Shown here: piece after piece, positions 1 to 6,222 of the stretch
How positions within the stretch are numbered: position 1 is the first letter of the stretch
How the letters are laid out: each line of letters begins with the position of its first letter
Assembly (NCBI GenBank): GCA_036655915.1
Contig: JAVVPE010000065.1
Span: 1-6,946 of the forward strand
DNA: 6,946 nt
Origin: JAVWGW01 sp036655915
Lineage (GTDB): Bacteria > Actinomycetota > Coriobacteriia > Coriobacteriales > Eggerthellaceae
Reading direction: 5' to 3'
Notes under the pieces: generated by a model
The model's input: the letters and a program-made list of their open reading frames with translations, nothing else
The model's database searches: none
What the model was told of the DNA's origin: nothing
Translations under genes and position numbers: made by a program

Positions 1-2360
1 TTTTTAGTTCAAACGACCAAACGGGCGGGGGAATCGTTCCCGTTGATTTAGCGGGCTATGATCCGATGGGGTCTGCGGGGTGGCGTTTGTTCAAATCAGG
101 CCGGCCCGACATTATTACCCATGAAAACCTTCTTGTGCAGCAGCCTCAATACAACACAAGTGTCACGATCGAAAGCTGCCTTTCCAGCCAGAAGTATGCC
201 GCGTACGCCCAGCGCTACCCTGACAATGCGCAGTTTGCGCAGTTGGCCCGCCAATCGGTTTTAGCGACAGTAAGGGTTGCGGGCACCACGGGCTTAGATG
301 CACCCGCTGTGCCAGAAGAAAAATGCACGGTTACTTGCAAGGTGATCGGGAAAGATGCCAAGGGTGCACAGCAGGTGTGGGTAGCCAACACCGAGCGCAA
401 GGTTTCTGTGGGCAGCGATGCCGCAAGCATGACCAAGACGGTGCTCGACGGCGCGGGATGCACCTACGATGCGGGTCTTTTTTCTATCACTTCAGCCGAT
501 GGCACTTCACTTGCGTGGAATCCGGCAACGGGTGCCTGGTGGCAGTTCTATGTCAACGGTAGGTTGGCAGATAAACTTGCTTCAAATACCACCCTTCAGC
601 CAGGGGATGAAGTTGTTTGGTATTACTCGGCGGGCGATACCCTGCCACCGAGCGACACCTTGCCGCCAGACAATACCTTGCCACCGAATGGTGTTGTCGT
701 TGTGCCTGATGCCCCGCGCCCTAACTATGATTCTGCTTGGCCGGGATTTGGCAATGCCGGGGGTTCGTTGAACAATGTAGCAACGCCTACCGAAGCCTCT
801 GATCTTGCCTGGACACAAAGGCTGAAACAGGTAACCGATTGGAATACGCAAGTGTCCGATCCGCTTGTAGTCAACGGGGACATCTATATAGCAGTGGGCA
901 ACGAACTGCGCCTTTTTGATGCGGAAACGGGGAAGCTGAAGAAGAGCGCTCCTTTGGCTGCGGCCATAGAATCGACCTGCCGCATGGTGTATGCGCAGGG
1001 CGTAATCGTCGTGCCGCTTGCAAAAGGTCGCTTACAGGCGCTGACGGCCGATGCCCTGACGACGACGTGGTTGACCGATGCCCTTCCCGATAATCCGAAA
1101 GGATCGCAGCAGCCCTTAACCACCTTGAGCGTTGCGGGGGGCTCTGTCTATTTCGGCACCGCTGCTGCTGATTGGAATACGAGCTATGGTGGTTATTATG
1201 TCTGCGTAAATCTTGCTACGGGTGCGCTGAGGTGGAGTCACGAGAATAAAACCTCGGGCTATTACTGGGCAGGGGGTGCGGTGTGCGGCAATTACTTAAT
1301 TGTGGCCGACGACGCCGGCACCCTCACTTCCTATAATGCAGAAACAGGGTCCATTGAGGCTGCGGCGGGGCGCTCGGCACAGGCGCAGGCAGCTGCAAGA
1401 AGTCTTTCCTTGGGCGCATCGGTGCGTTCGAGCGTTGTGGCAAACGCTGCGGGTACGGAAGTGTACGTTGTCGATAAGGCGGGTGTGCTCCACAAAGTCG
1501 GCGTTGCTGTCGACGGATCGCTCACCGATAGGGGCAGCGTGAAGTTTGCCGCCTCAAGCACTTCGACGCCCGCACTTGCCAACGGGAAGCTCTATGTGGG
1601 CGGCGCAACGGCTGCCTACAAAGGTGTTTTCGCCGTTATCGATACGGAGCAGATGCGTGTTGAAGATTCGGTAGAAACGCTGGGCGATGGCTCGGTTTTG
1701 CCCGGTCAGGTGCAGTCGTCCCCGCTCGTTTCTGTGCAGGCGGGCGCTGCGTATGCCTATTTCACCTGCAATGCCAAACCGGGTGGCGTGTATTGTTATT
1801 CGTCGGTGGATAAAAGCTGCATTTTGCTTTTTGCGCCCGAAGGTAAAGATGAAAACTACTGCATGGCTTCCATCGTTGCCGGGGCTGATGGTGCGCTGTA
1901 TTACACCAATGATTCCGGAAACCTGTTTGCGCTTAAGAGCGCGGGGAAAAAGCCCGTTGTTCCTATTGATCCCGTTGATCCTGATGTTCCGGGTGGGGGC
2001 ACTCCGGGTGTCACTCCGGGTGCGCCGGGTGGCACGGCGGCGGCGCCTGCGGGCAAAACAACGGTGCGTCCTGCGGCGCTGCCGGTAAGCGCTCCGGTGG
2101 CTGCTGCCGCAGAAAAACAAGCGGCAGCCGAAGCTGCGCGCGGCGAAGCGGTGCCCTTGATGGCAAGCGGCGAAGCGCGTGCGATGGCTGTGGGCAGCGA
2201 CAACGGCGGCGGCGTTGCCGCCGAACAGGGGCAACGTGGCGATGCTGCACGCCCCTGGGCGCTGGCTGGCCTTGCTGTGGGCGGCCTGGGTCTGGTGGGC
2301 GTGGCGGGCTACCTGCTGCGTGCGCGTCGCATCAAGCTTGGTCTGGGCAAAGGTAAGTGA
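1..2360 (+). CDS. Membrane-anchored surface protein with DUF4430 domain and PQQ-like beta-propeller (5' end outside window)
   Basis: The frame is open from the first base, so the gene begins upstream. The ATG at 66 is not a credible start: it has no signal peptide, although the product must be exported. Counting residues from that ATG, 1-80 is an unassigned region. About 87-187 is a DUF4430 (transcobalamin C-terminal-like) domain ending WWQFYVNG...LQPGDEVVWYY. Residues 191-208 are three TLPP hexapeptides. About 245-627 is a PQQ-like propeller, with blade motifs such as LRLFDAETGK, VNLATGALRW and LTSYNAETGS. A Pro/Gly/Ala stalk (630-725) leads to one transmembrane helix (about 730-750) and a basic RARR tail. 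This gives an extracellular protein with its C-terminus in the membrane; there is no LPXTG sortase signal at the end. Context suggests ligand capture for the downstream ECF importer. The propeller's ligand is unknown. Its 5' half looks less GC-rich than the later genes. Confidence 0.85.
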   Translation, partial: FSSNDQTGGGIVPVDLAGYDPMGSAGWRLFKSGRPDIITHENLLVQQPQYNTSVTIESCLSSQKYAAYAQRYPDNAQFAQLARQSVLATVRVAGTTGLDAPAVPEEKCTVTCKVIGKDAKGAQQVWVANTERKVSVGSDAASMTKTVLDGAGCTYDAGLFSITSADGTSLAWNPATGAWWQFYVNGRLADKLASNTTLQPGDEVVWYYSAGDTLPPSDTLPPDNTLPPNGVVVVPDAPRPNYDSAWPGFGNAGGSLNNVATPTEASDLAWTQRLKQVTDWNTQVSDPLVVNGDIYIAVGNELRLFDAETGKLKKSAPLAAAIESTCRMVYAQGVIVVPLAKGRLQALTADALTTTWLTDALPDNPKGSQQPLTTLSVAGGSVYFGTAAADWNTSYGGYYVCVNLATGALRWSHENKTSGYYWAGGAVCGNYLIVADDAGTLTSYNAETGSIEAAAGRSAQAQAAARSLSLGASVRSSVVANAAGTEVYVVDKAGVLHKVGVAVDGSLTDRGSVKFAASSTSTPALANGKLYVGGATAAYKGVFAVIDTEQMRVEDSVETLGDGSVLPGQVQSSPLVSVQAGAAYAYFTCNAKPGGVYCYSSVDKSCILLFAPEGKDENYCMASIVAGADGALYYTNDSGNLFALKSAGKKPVVPIDPVDPDVPGGGTPGVTPGAPGGTAAAPAGKTTVRPAALPVSAPVAAAAEKQAAAEAARGEAVPLMASGEARAMAVGSDNGGGVAAEQGQRGDAARPWALAGLAVGGLGLVGVAGYLLRARRIKLGLGKGK
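636..689 (+). repeat. Three 18-bp in-frame repeats encoding TLPP hexapeptides
   Basis: Three consecutive 18-base units encode DTLPPS, DTLPPD and NTLPPN. They differ mainly at third codon positions, so they are diverged tandem copies. They form a short proline-rich hinge between the DUF4430 domain and the beta-propeller of the surface protein. The LPPNG in the last unit is internal and is not a sortase signal. Confidence 0.8.
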
Positions 2361-3049
2361 TGATGACTAAAAAACAGCGGATTATCGCGGGCCTTGTTGC
2401 GGGGTGTTCCACCCTTCTTATCATTGTTTCCGCCTTCTTTCTGGCAGGTCCTGGCGCAGGCGCTTTCCCCAGCGACCTGCTACAAACCACCGCGCCTTCC
2501 GCATCGCAAGCGGGTCAGCACGAAGGCGGCAGTGCCGACCAGCGCGCAAGTTCGTCCGATGCCACAGCCGATGCCACGGCTGGCAGCACCGCGCCCGCCG
2601 CGCAAGCGCCAACCGAAGGCGGCAACGCCGCAGCACCTGCGGCCGGCGGTGCGGGCGGGCAGGCAGCAAACGGGGGCGGGGGGGCATCCACCACGCCGCC
2701 GGCAAGCGACCCCGGCGTGCCACCCCAACAGCCCGCCGCGCCGGCAACCATCACGGTAACTGTGAACGTTTCCAGCGACGCCGTGGGTGGCGGGGTTCAC
2801 GCAAGTGTGCACCCCACGTTTAATCAGGGTGCCACAGCCTACGATGCCCTGTGCGCCACGGGGCTTTCTGTAAACGCCGCCAACAGCCAATATGGCATCT
2901 ATGTCAGCGCAATCGGCGGCTTGGCCGAAAAGGATCACGGCGCTTCAAGCGGCTGGCTCTATGCAATCAACGGCTCCACTCCCGGCACTTCGTGCAGCGC
3001 CTCTGTGTTGCACGATGGCGACACGGTGGAATGGCGCTATGTGCTCTAA
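2360..3049 (+). CDS. Exported DUF4430 (transcobalamin-like) domain protein
   Basis: This is a 229-residue protein. The ATG at 2360 overlaps the upstream TGA (TGATG) and follows AAAGG at 2349-2353; GTG 2357 and ATG 2363 are alternative starts. Residues 4-7 (KKQR) and a hydrophobic stretch (about 8-30) form a signal peptide or signal anchor, with a possible signal peptidase I site after AGA (33-35). Residues 40-128 are a low-complexity Ala/Gly/Ser/Pro stalk. Residues 129-229 are a canonical DUF4430 domain: ITVTVNV, YDALC with Cys165, SSGWLYAING, Cys212, and the ending DGDTVEWRYV. The two cysteines could form a disulphide. DUF4430 is the fold of the C-terminal domain of transcobalamin and intrinsic factor, so binding of a corrinoid or other tetrapyrrole is a reasonable role. 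It lies directly before the ECF genes and is probably the substrate-capture partner of that importer. The exact ligand is unproven. Confidence 0.88.
   Translation: MMTKKQRIIAGLVAGCSTLLIIVSAFFLAGPGAGAFPSDLLQTTAPSASQAGQHEGGSADQRASSSDATADATAGSTAPAAQAPTEGGNAAAPAAGGAGGQAANGGGGASTTPPASDPGVPPQQPAAPATITVTVNVSSDAVGGGVHASVHPTFNQGATAYDALCATGLSVNAANSQYGIYVSAIGGLAEKDHGASSGWLYAINGSTPGTSCSASVLHDGDTVEWRYVL
2653..2684 (+). repeat. G-rich tract with four G-runs, including G5-C-G7
   Basis: Four guanine runs lie on the coding strand: G3 at 2653-2655, G3 at 2657-2659, G5 at 2672-2676 and G7 at 2678-2684. They encode the Gly/Ala stalk of the DUF4430 protein. The spacing (1, 12 and 1 bases) fits a possible G-quadruplex in the mRNA. 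The G7 run is a possible slippage site, because a one-base change there would remove the whole DUF4430 domain. Confidence 0.5.
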
Positions 3050-3059
3050 GGAAGGAAAG
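3048..3059 (+). promoter_or_regulatory. Strong Shine-Dalgarno site for the 30-residue membrane peptide
   Basis: The purine run AAGGAAGGAAAG starts inside the TAA stop of the DUF4430 gene. Its AAGGA core (3052-3056) ends 7 bases before the ATG at 3064. It is the best ribosome binding site at any gene junction in the window and is the main evidence that the small reading frame is translated. Confidence 0.8.
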
Positions 3060-3063
3060 ACCC

Positions 3064-3156
3064 ATGTTACGCAATCCTAAAGTGGCAGTTGCCCTGGCCC
3101 TGGTGGCCCTTATCGGCGCTATCGTCATCATCGTGACCACGGTGCAATCGATGTGA
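3064..3156 (+). CDS. Small single-pass membrane peptide (30 residues) in the ECF operon
   Basis: I do not recognise this as a named family. The peptide starts MLRNPK, then has one uninterrupted hydrophobic helix at about residues 7-27 (VAVALALVALIGAIVIIVTT) and ends VQSM. Two basic residues at the N-terminus suggest the N-terminus is inside. It is probably a real gene: a strong Shine-Dalgarno sits 7 bases upstream, it fills the gap between two clear genes, and its TGA overlaps the next ATG (TGATG). Small membrane subunits are known in other ECF systems (CbiN and NikN in cobalt and nickel importers), but those are longer with two helices, and no homology is claimed. Possible roles are an accessory or stabilising subunit of the ECF complex, or a coupling leader for ecfT. 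An automatic annotation would probably miss it because of its size. Confidence 0.68.
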   Translation: MLRNPKVAVALALVALIGAIVIIVTTVQSM

Positions 3157-4019
3157 TGAAGCAGACGGCCCTTGATAGCTTTCACCCCCTGGTGGCGGTG
3201 GTGTTTTTCGCGGCGGCGTTGGGCTTGTGCATGGCGGCGTTTCAGCCGGTCTACATCGCGCTTTCGTGGGCGGCGGCCTGCCTCTATGGCGTGTTTTTGC
3301 GCGGCGTGGGTGCGGTGGCGCGCACGCTTGTGTGGCAGCTTCCGCTTGTGCTGATAATCACCGTGGTCAATCCGCTGTTTTCGGCATCGGGGTCAACCGA
3401 GCTTTTCCGCATTGGCCTGCGCGCCGTGTATGCGGAAAGCCTGTTTTATGGGGCGTGCATGGGCGTGATGCTTATGGCCATGATGCAGTGGTTTGCCAAC
3501 GCGGCTAGCGTGCTTAGCTCCGACAAGCTTATGGCGGTGCTGGGAAACGTCGCGCCCACCTTGGCGCTGATGATTTCGATGGTGGGGCGTCTTGTTCCGC
3601 AATGCGTGGCGCGCGGCCGCACAATCGAAGCGGTGCAGGTGGCCTGTGTGGCGCCGGGCACTCAAACGCTGCGGGAAAAAACGCGGCAACGCCTGCGCCT
3701 CACTTCGGTGATGATGGGATGGAGTATGGAAGATTCTTTGGAAACAGCCGATTCTTTGCGCGCCCGCGGTTGGGGCACGCACCGGCAGCGCACCACGTAT
3801 CGGCGCGATCGTTTCCGCGCCAGCGACGGCGTGGCGCTAGGGCTGCTTGTTGTGTGTGTGGCGCTCAACGTTTTTCTGGCCGCAGTTGCTTGCGCGCAGT
3901 TTCAGTTTTATCCCACATCCAGCGTTTTAACCCTTTGGTGGGGCTATATTCCCTATGCGGTCTTTGTGCTGGCGCCGCTGCTATTGCAGGCCGAAGAGGT
4001 GCTGAAATGGATGCGCTAA
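3156..4019 (+). CDS. ecfT: ECF transporter transmembrane coupling subunit (EcfT)
   Basis: The product is a 287-residue polytopic membrane protein that couples ATP hydrolysis by the EcfA domains to movement of the S component. Hydrophobic helices lie at about 12-47, 58-75, 95-115, 130-147, 226-247 and 258-277. Family features include VVNPLFSASGSTELF (71-85), YAESLFYG and QWFANAASVLSSDKLMAVL. The cytoplasmic coupling region (150-220) holds SMEDSLETADSLRARGWG, with the Ala-Arg-Gly motif at 203-205. The first coupling motif, often AQRALG or similar in this family, reads VQVACV here. I chose ATG 3156 (overlapping the upstream stop as TGATG); GTG 3153 is an alternative. No good Shine-Dalgarno precedes it, so translation may depend on ribosomes finishing the small peptide upstream. 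The length is slightly above the usual 250-270 residues. Confidence 0.92.
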   Translation: MKQTALDSFHPLVAVVFFAAALGLCMAAFQPVYIALSWAAACLYGVFLRGVGAVARTLVWQLPLVLIITVVNPLFSASGSTELFRIGLRAVYAESLFYGACMGVMLMAMMQWFANAASVLSSDKLMAVLGNVAPTLALMISMVGRLVPQCVARGRTIEAVQVACVAPGTQTLREKTRQRLRLTSVMMGWSMEDSLETADSLRARGWGTHRQRTTYRRDRFRASDGVALGLLVVCVALNVFLAAVACAQFQFYPTSSVLTLWWGYIPYAVFVLAPLLLQAEEVLKWMR

Positions 4020-5488
4020 GGTTTTGCCAGGTGGCGTTTACTTACCCGGCCGCCACCAGCCCGGTGTTGCGCGACGTTTCGTGGAGCGTGCCCGCAGGCT
4101 CATTTACGCTGCTGGTAGGTGGCGTAGGGTCGGGAAAGACGACGCTGCTGCGCTGTGCGAAGCCCGAACTGGCCCCGGCAGGCAAGCGTGCGGGCACCAT
4201 CGAAGTGCTGGGCTGCGCCTTGGAAAAGCTGGATGTGCGCACATCGGCGGCGCAGCTTGGTTACGTTGCGCAAAACCCCGAAAACCAAATTGTCTGTGAT
4301 AGCGTGTGGCACGAAATGGCCTTCGGGTTGGAAAACTTGGGCGTCGCGCCTGCGCTTATGCGTCGTCGCGTGGCAGAAACGGCGCACTTTTTTGGCATCG
4401 AACCCTGGTTTCGACGCGAAACGGCCAGCCTTTCCGGCGGCCAAAAGCAGCTACTTAACCTGGCAAGCATCTTAAGCATGCAACCAAAAGTGCTGCTGCT
4501 TGATGAACCCACGGCGCAGCTTGATCCAGTGGCGGCCAAAAACTTTCTGCACGCCTTATTTCGCATCAACCGCGAATTGGGCATCACCGTGGTGGTGGCC
4601 ACGCATGCCCCCGAAGCGATGATCGATTACGCGACCAGTGTCGTGCGCATCGAAGGGGGAGAAGTGCACCCGGAAGAAGCGGCGCGCGTGGCCTGCCTGC
4701 GCGCGGCCACACCTGCCAGGCCTGTGCCGGCCGCCCCGGCCTCCGCCCCGCACCCCGCCCCAGCCGCCTCCGCACCCGCCCCGCACCCCGCCACCCCGGT
4801 CGTGGCCGTAAACGATGTGCGCTTTCGCTATGCGCGCGATGCGCAATGGGTGCTGCGTGGGGCTTCGCTTACGGTGGCGCCCGGCACCATCCACGCCATC
4901 GTCGGGGGCAACGGCTGCGGCAAATCAACCCTGTTGCGCCTGATGGCGGGCGCGCTCAAGCCCGAACGCGGCAAGCTTGTCAACACGGCGCGCAGCGCAC
5001 AAGCGCTGGTTCCCCAAGATCCGCAGGCCTTGTTTGTGTGCGACACGGTGGCAGAAGAGCTGGGCGAGTGGGCCGCGCGCTGCCATTACACCGCCGCCGA
5101 AGCCAACGCGCTTATGGACAGCTTGGGTATCGCGCACCTGGCGGCCCGCCACCCCTTCGACACCAGCGGCGGGCAGCAGCAGAAAATCGCGCTTGCCAAG
5201 GTGCTGCTGACGCGTCCCGATTTGCTGCTGCTCGATGAACCCACCAAGGGCCTTGATGCCGCCGCGAAGCTCGACATCGCGCAGCTGTTGGTGGAGGCCG
5301 CCGCGCAAAGGAAAACCGTCGTGTTAGTCACCCACGATCTTGCCTTTGTTTCGTGCGTGGCACATACGGTTACGATGCTTTTTGATGGCGAGGTCGCCTG
5401 CACCGAAGCGGCAGCGGATTTTTTTGCCACCAACCTGTTTTATCGCCCCGAACCCGACGCCTTCACCCACCTTTGGGAAACGCGATGA
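4007..5488 (+). CDS. ECF transporter ATPase, two EcfA domains fused in one chain
   Basis: This cytoplasmic 493-residue ATPase powers the importer. Domain 1 (about 1-225) has Walker A GGVGSGKTT (38-46), Q-loop Gln89 in AQNPENQ, signature LSGGQ (142-146), Walker B VLLLDEP (162-168) and switch His200. Domain 2 (about 265-493) has Walker A GGNGCGKST (300-308), Q-loop Gln337, signature TSGGQ (386-390), Walker B LLLLDEP (406-412) and switch His443. All catalytic residues are present in both halves; only the first signature residue of domain 2 departs from LSGGQ. An Ala/Pro linker (about 232-264) joins the halves. ATG 4007 overlaps ecfT by 13 bases and follows GAAGAGG at 3993-3999; the frame stays open to 3602, but that extension only shadows ecfT. 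Fused ATPase pairs are typical of dedicated single-substrate ECF systems, including those assigned to cobalamin. Confidence 0.94.
   Translation: MDALRFCQVAFTYPAATSPVLRDVSWSVPAGSFTLLVGGVGSGKTTLLRCAKPELAPAGKRAGTIEVLGCALEKLDVRTSAAQLGYVAQNPENQIVCDSVWHEMAFGLENLGVAPALMRRRVAETAHFFGIEPWFRRETASLSGGQKQLLNLASILSMQPKVLLLDEPTAQLDPVAAKNFLHALFRINRELGITVVVATHAPEAMIDYATSVVRIEGGEVHPEEAARVACLRAATPARPVPAAPASAPHPAPAASAPAPHPATPVVAVNDVRFRYARDAQWVLRGASLTVAPGTIHAIVGGNGCGKSTLLRLMAGALKPERGKLVNTARSAQALVPQDPQALFVCDTVAEELGEWAARCHYTAAEANALMDSLGIAHLAARHPFDTSGGQQQKIALAKVLLTRPDLLLLDEPTKGLDAAAKLDIAQLLVEAAAQRKTVVLVTHDLAFVSCVAHTVTMLFDGEVACTEAAADFFATNLFYRPEPDAFTHLWETR
4739..4792 (+). repeat. Imperfect duplication in the linker between the two ATPase domains
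   Basis: The 15-base word GCCCCGCACCCCGCC occurs at 4745-4759 and again at 4778-4792, 33 bases apart. Each copy is preceded by GCCTCCGC. It encodes the Ala/Pro/His linker (SAPHPAP and SAPAPHPATP) between the ATPase halves. It looks like a local duplication that lengthened a flexible tether. Confidence 0.7.
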
Positions 5489-6222
5489 AGCGCGCGCTGG
5501 CCTTCCTAGAAATTCCTGTGCTGCTGGCGGTGCCGGCGGTCCTTGCCGCCTGCGCGCTGTTCCAGTTTGACCAAACCGCCCTGCTCAGCCTTGGGGTGGT
5601 GGCCGCAGCGCTCGTCGTGTTTTTCGCCCACTTTGAAGCCTCGCGCCCCGCCCTGCGCCAAATTATGCCGACGGTTGTGCTGGCCGCTTTGGCGGCTGCG
5701 GGGCGCATCCTGTTTGCGCCCATCCCCAGCTTCAAGCCCGTGGCGGCCATCTGCATTCTGGCAGGCGTTGTTTTCGGCCGTCGGTCAGGCTTTATGGTGG
5801 GGGCGCTGGCAGCCCTTGTTTCCAACTTTTTCTTCGGCCAAGGCCCCTGGACGCCCTGGCAAATGTATGCGTGGGGGCTGGTGGGCTACGGCGCCGGCGT
5901 GCTGGCCGACACCGGCTGCTTCGCGCGCCACCCCAGCACACTTTATGCCTACGGGTTCGCATCGTCGCTGTTCTACGGCCTCATCCTCAATTCCTGGTTC
6001 ATTATCGGCTTCGTGCACCCGCTTACCTGGCCCGCAGCGCTTCTTGCCTATGGCGCCGGCCTTCCCTTCGATTGCATCCAGGGGGCGGCCACGCTCGTGT
6101 TCCTTTGTGCGCTTTATGCGCCCTGGAAAAAGAAACTCGAACGCATCAAGCAAAAATATGCTATTACAGAAGCGGAAGAAGCCCTCCGCCCACAACGGGA
6201 AAGTGATGATCATGGCGCCTGA
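5485..6222 (+). CDS. ECF transporter substrate-binding membrane subunit (S component), CbrT-like
   Basis: The product is a 245-residue integral membrane protein that binds the substrate and associates with EcfT/EcfA. Hydrophobic segments are at about 8-26, 30-49, 62-76, 84-98, 101-116, 128-142, 153-176 and 183-211. The core AAGRILFAPIPSFKPV (71-86), FGRRSGFMVGALAALVSNFF (98-117) and GQGPWTPWQMYAWGLVGYGAG (118-138) matches my memory of S components in the group that includes the cobalamin-type CbrT. The charged tail (214-245) is cytoplasmic. ATG 5485 overlaps the ATPase stop as ATGA; the TTG at 5473 would add four residues and is less likely. Its neighbours supply every other part of an ECF importer. 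Substrate: a corrinoid is favoured because of the DUF4430 partners. Haem is a serious alternative, because similar ECF loci with DUF4430 proteins have been linked to haem uptake in lactic acid bacteria. Confidence 0.88.
   Translation: MKRALAFLEIPVLLAVPAVLAACALFQFDQTALLSLGVVAAALVVFFAHFEASRPALRQIMPTVVLAALAAAGRILFAPIPSFKPVAAICILAGVVFGRRSGFMVGALAALVSNFFFGQGPWTPWQMYAWGLVGYGAGVLADTGCFARHPSTLYAYGFASSLFYGLILNSWFIIGFVHPLTWPAALLAYGAGLPFDCIQGAATLVFLCALYAPWKKKLERIKQKYAITEAEEALRPQRESDDHGA

Noticed and set aside
66..68. ATG at 66 as the start of the surface protein
   Set aside because: The frame is open to the left edge, the segment after it has no signal peptide, and the product must be exported; the true start is upstream of the window.
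642..692. LPXTG-like sortase signal in the TLPP repeats
   Set aside because: The motif is internal, is not followed by a hydrophobic helix, and reads LPPSD, LPPDN and LPPNG.
1554..2234. 226-codon open frame on the minus strand
   Set aside because: Its translation is rich in Arg, His and Cys with no domain, as expected of an antisense shadow of a GC-rich gene; the + strand frame encodes the propeller and stalk.
2390..2407. Lipobox-like LVAGC in the DUF4430 protein
   Set aside because: The hydrophobic run before the cysteine is only about 7 residues and continues well past it (STLLIIVSAFFLAG), which fits an ordinary signal peptide or anchor better than a lipoprotein signal; not fully excluded.
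3050..3063. Riboswitch or promoter between the DUF4430 gene and the ECF genes
   Set aside because: The gap is only 14 bases and is used by the ribosome binding site; any cofactor riboswitch would have to lie upstream of the window.
3602..4006. Long 5' extension of the ATPase frame
   Set aside because: It lies entirely inside ecfT, has no recognisable domain, and the ABC domain starts normally at ATG 4007 with a ribosome binding site.
5543..6205. Upstream extension of the tsaC frame
   Set aside because: It overlaps the S-component gene, its translation is Pro/Ser/Arg-rich noise, and the TsaC domain begins just after 6206.
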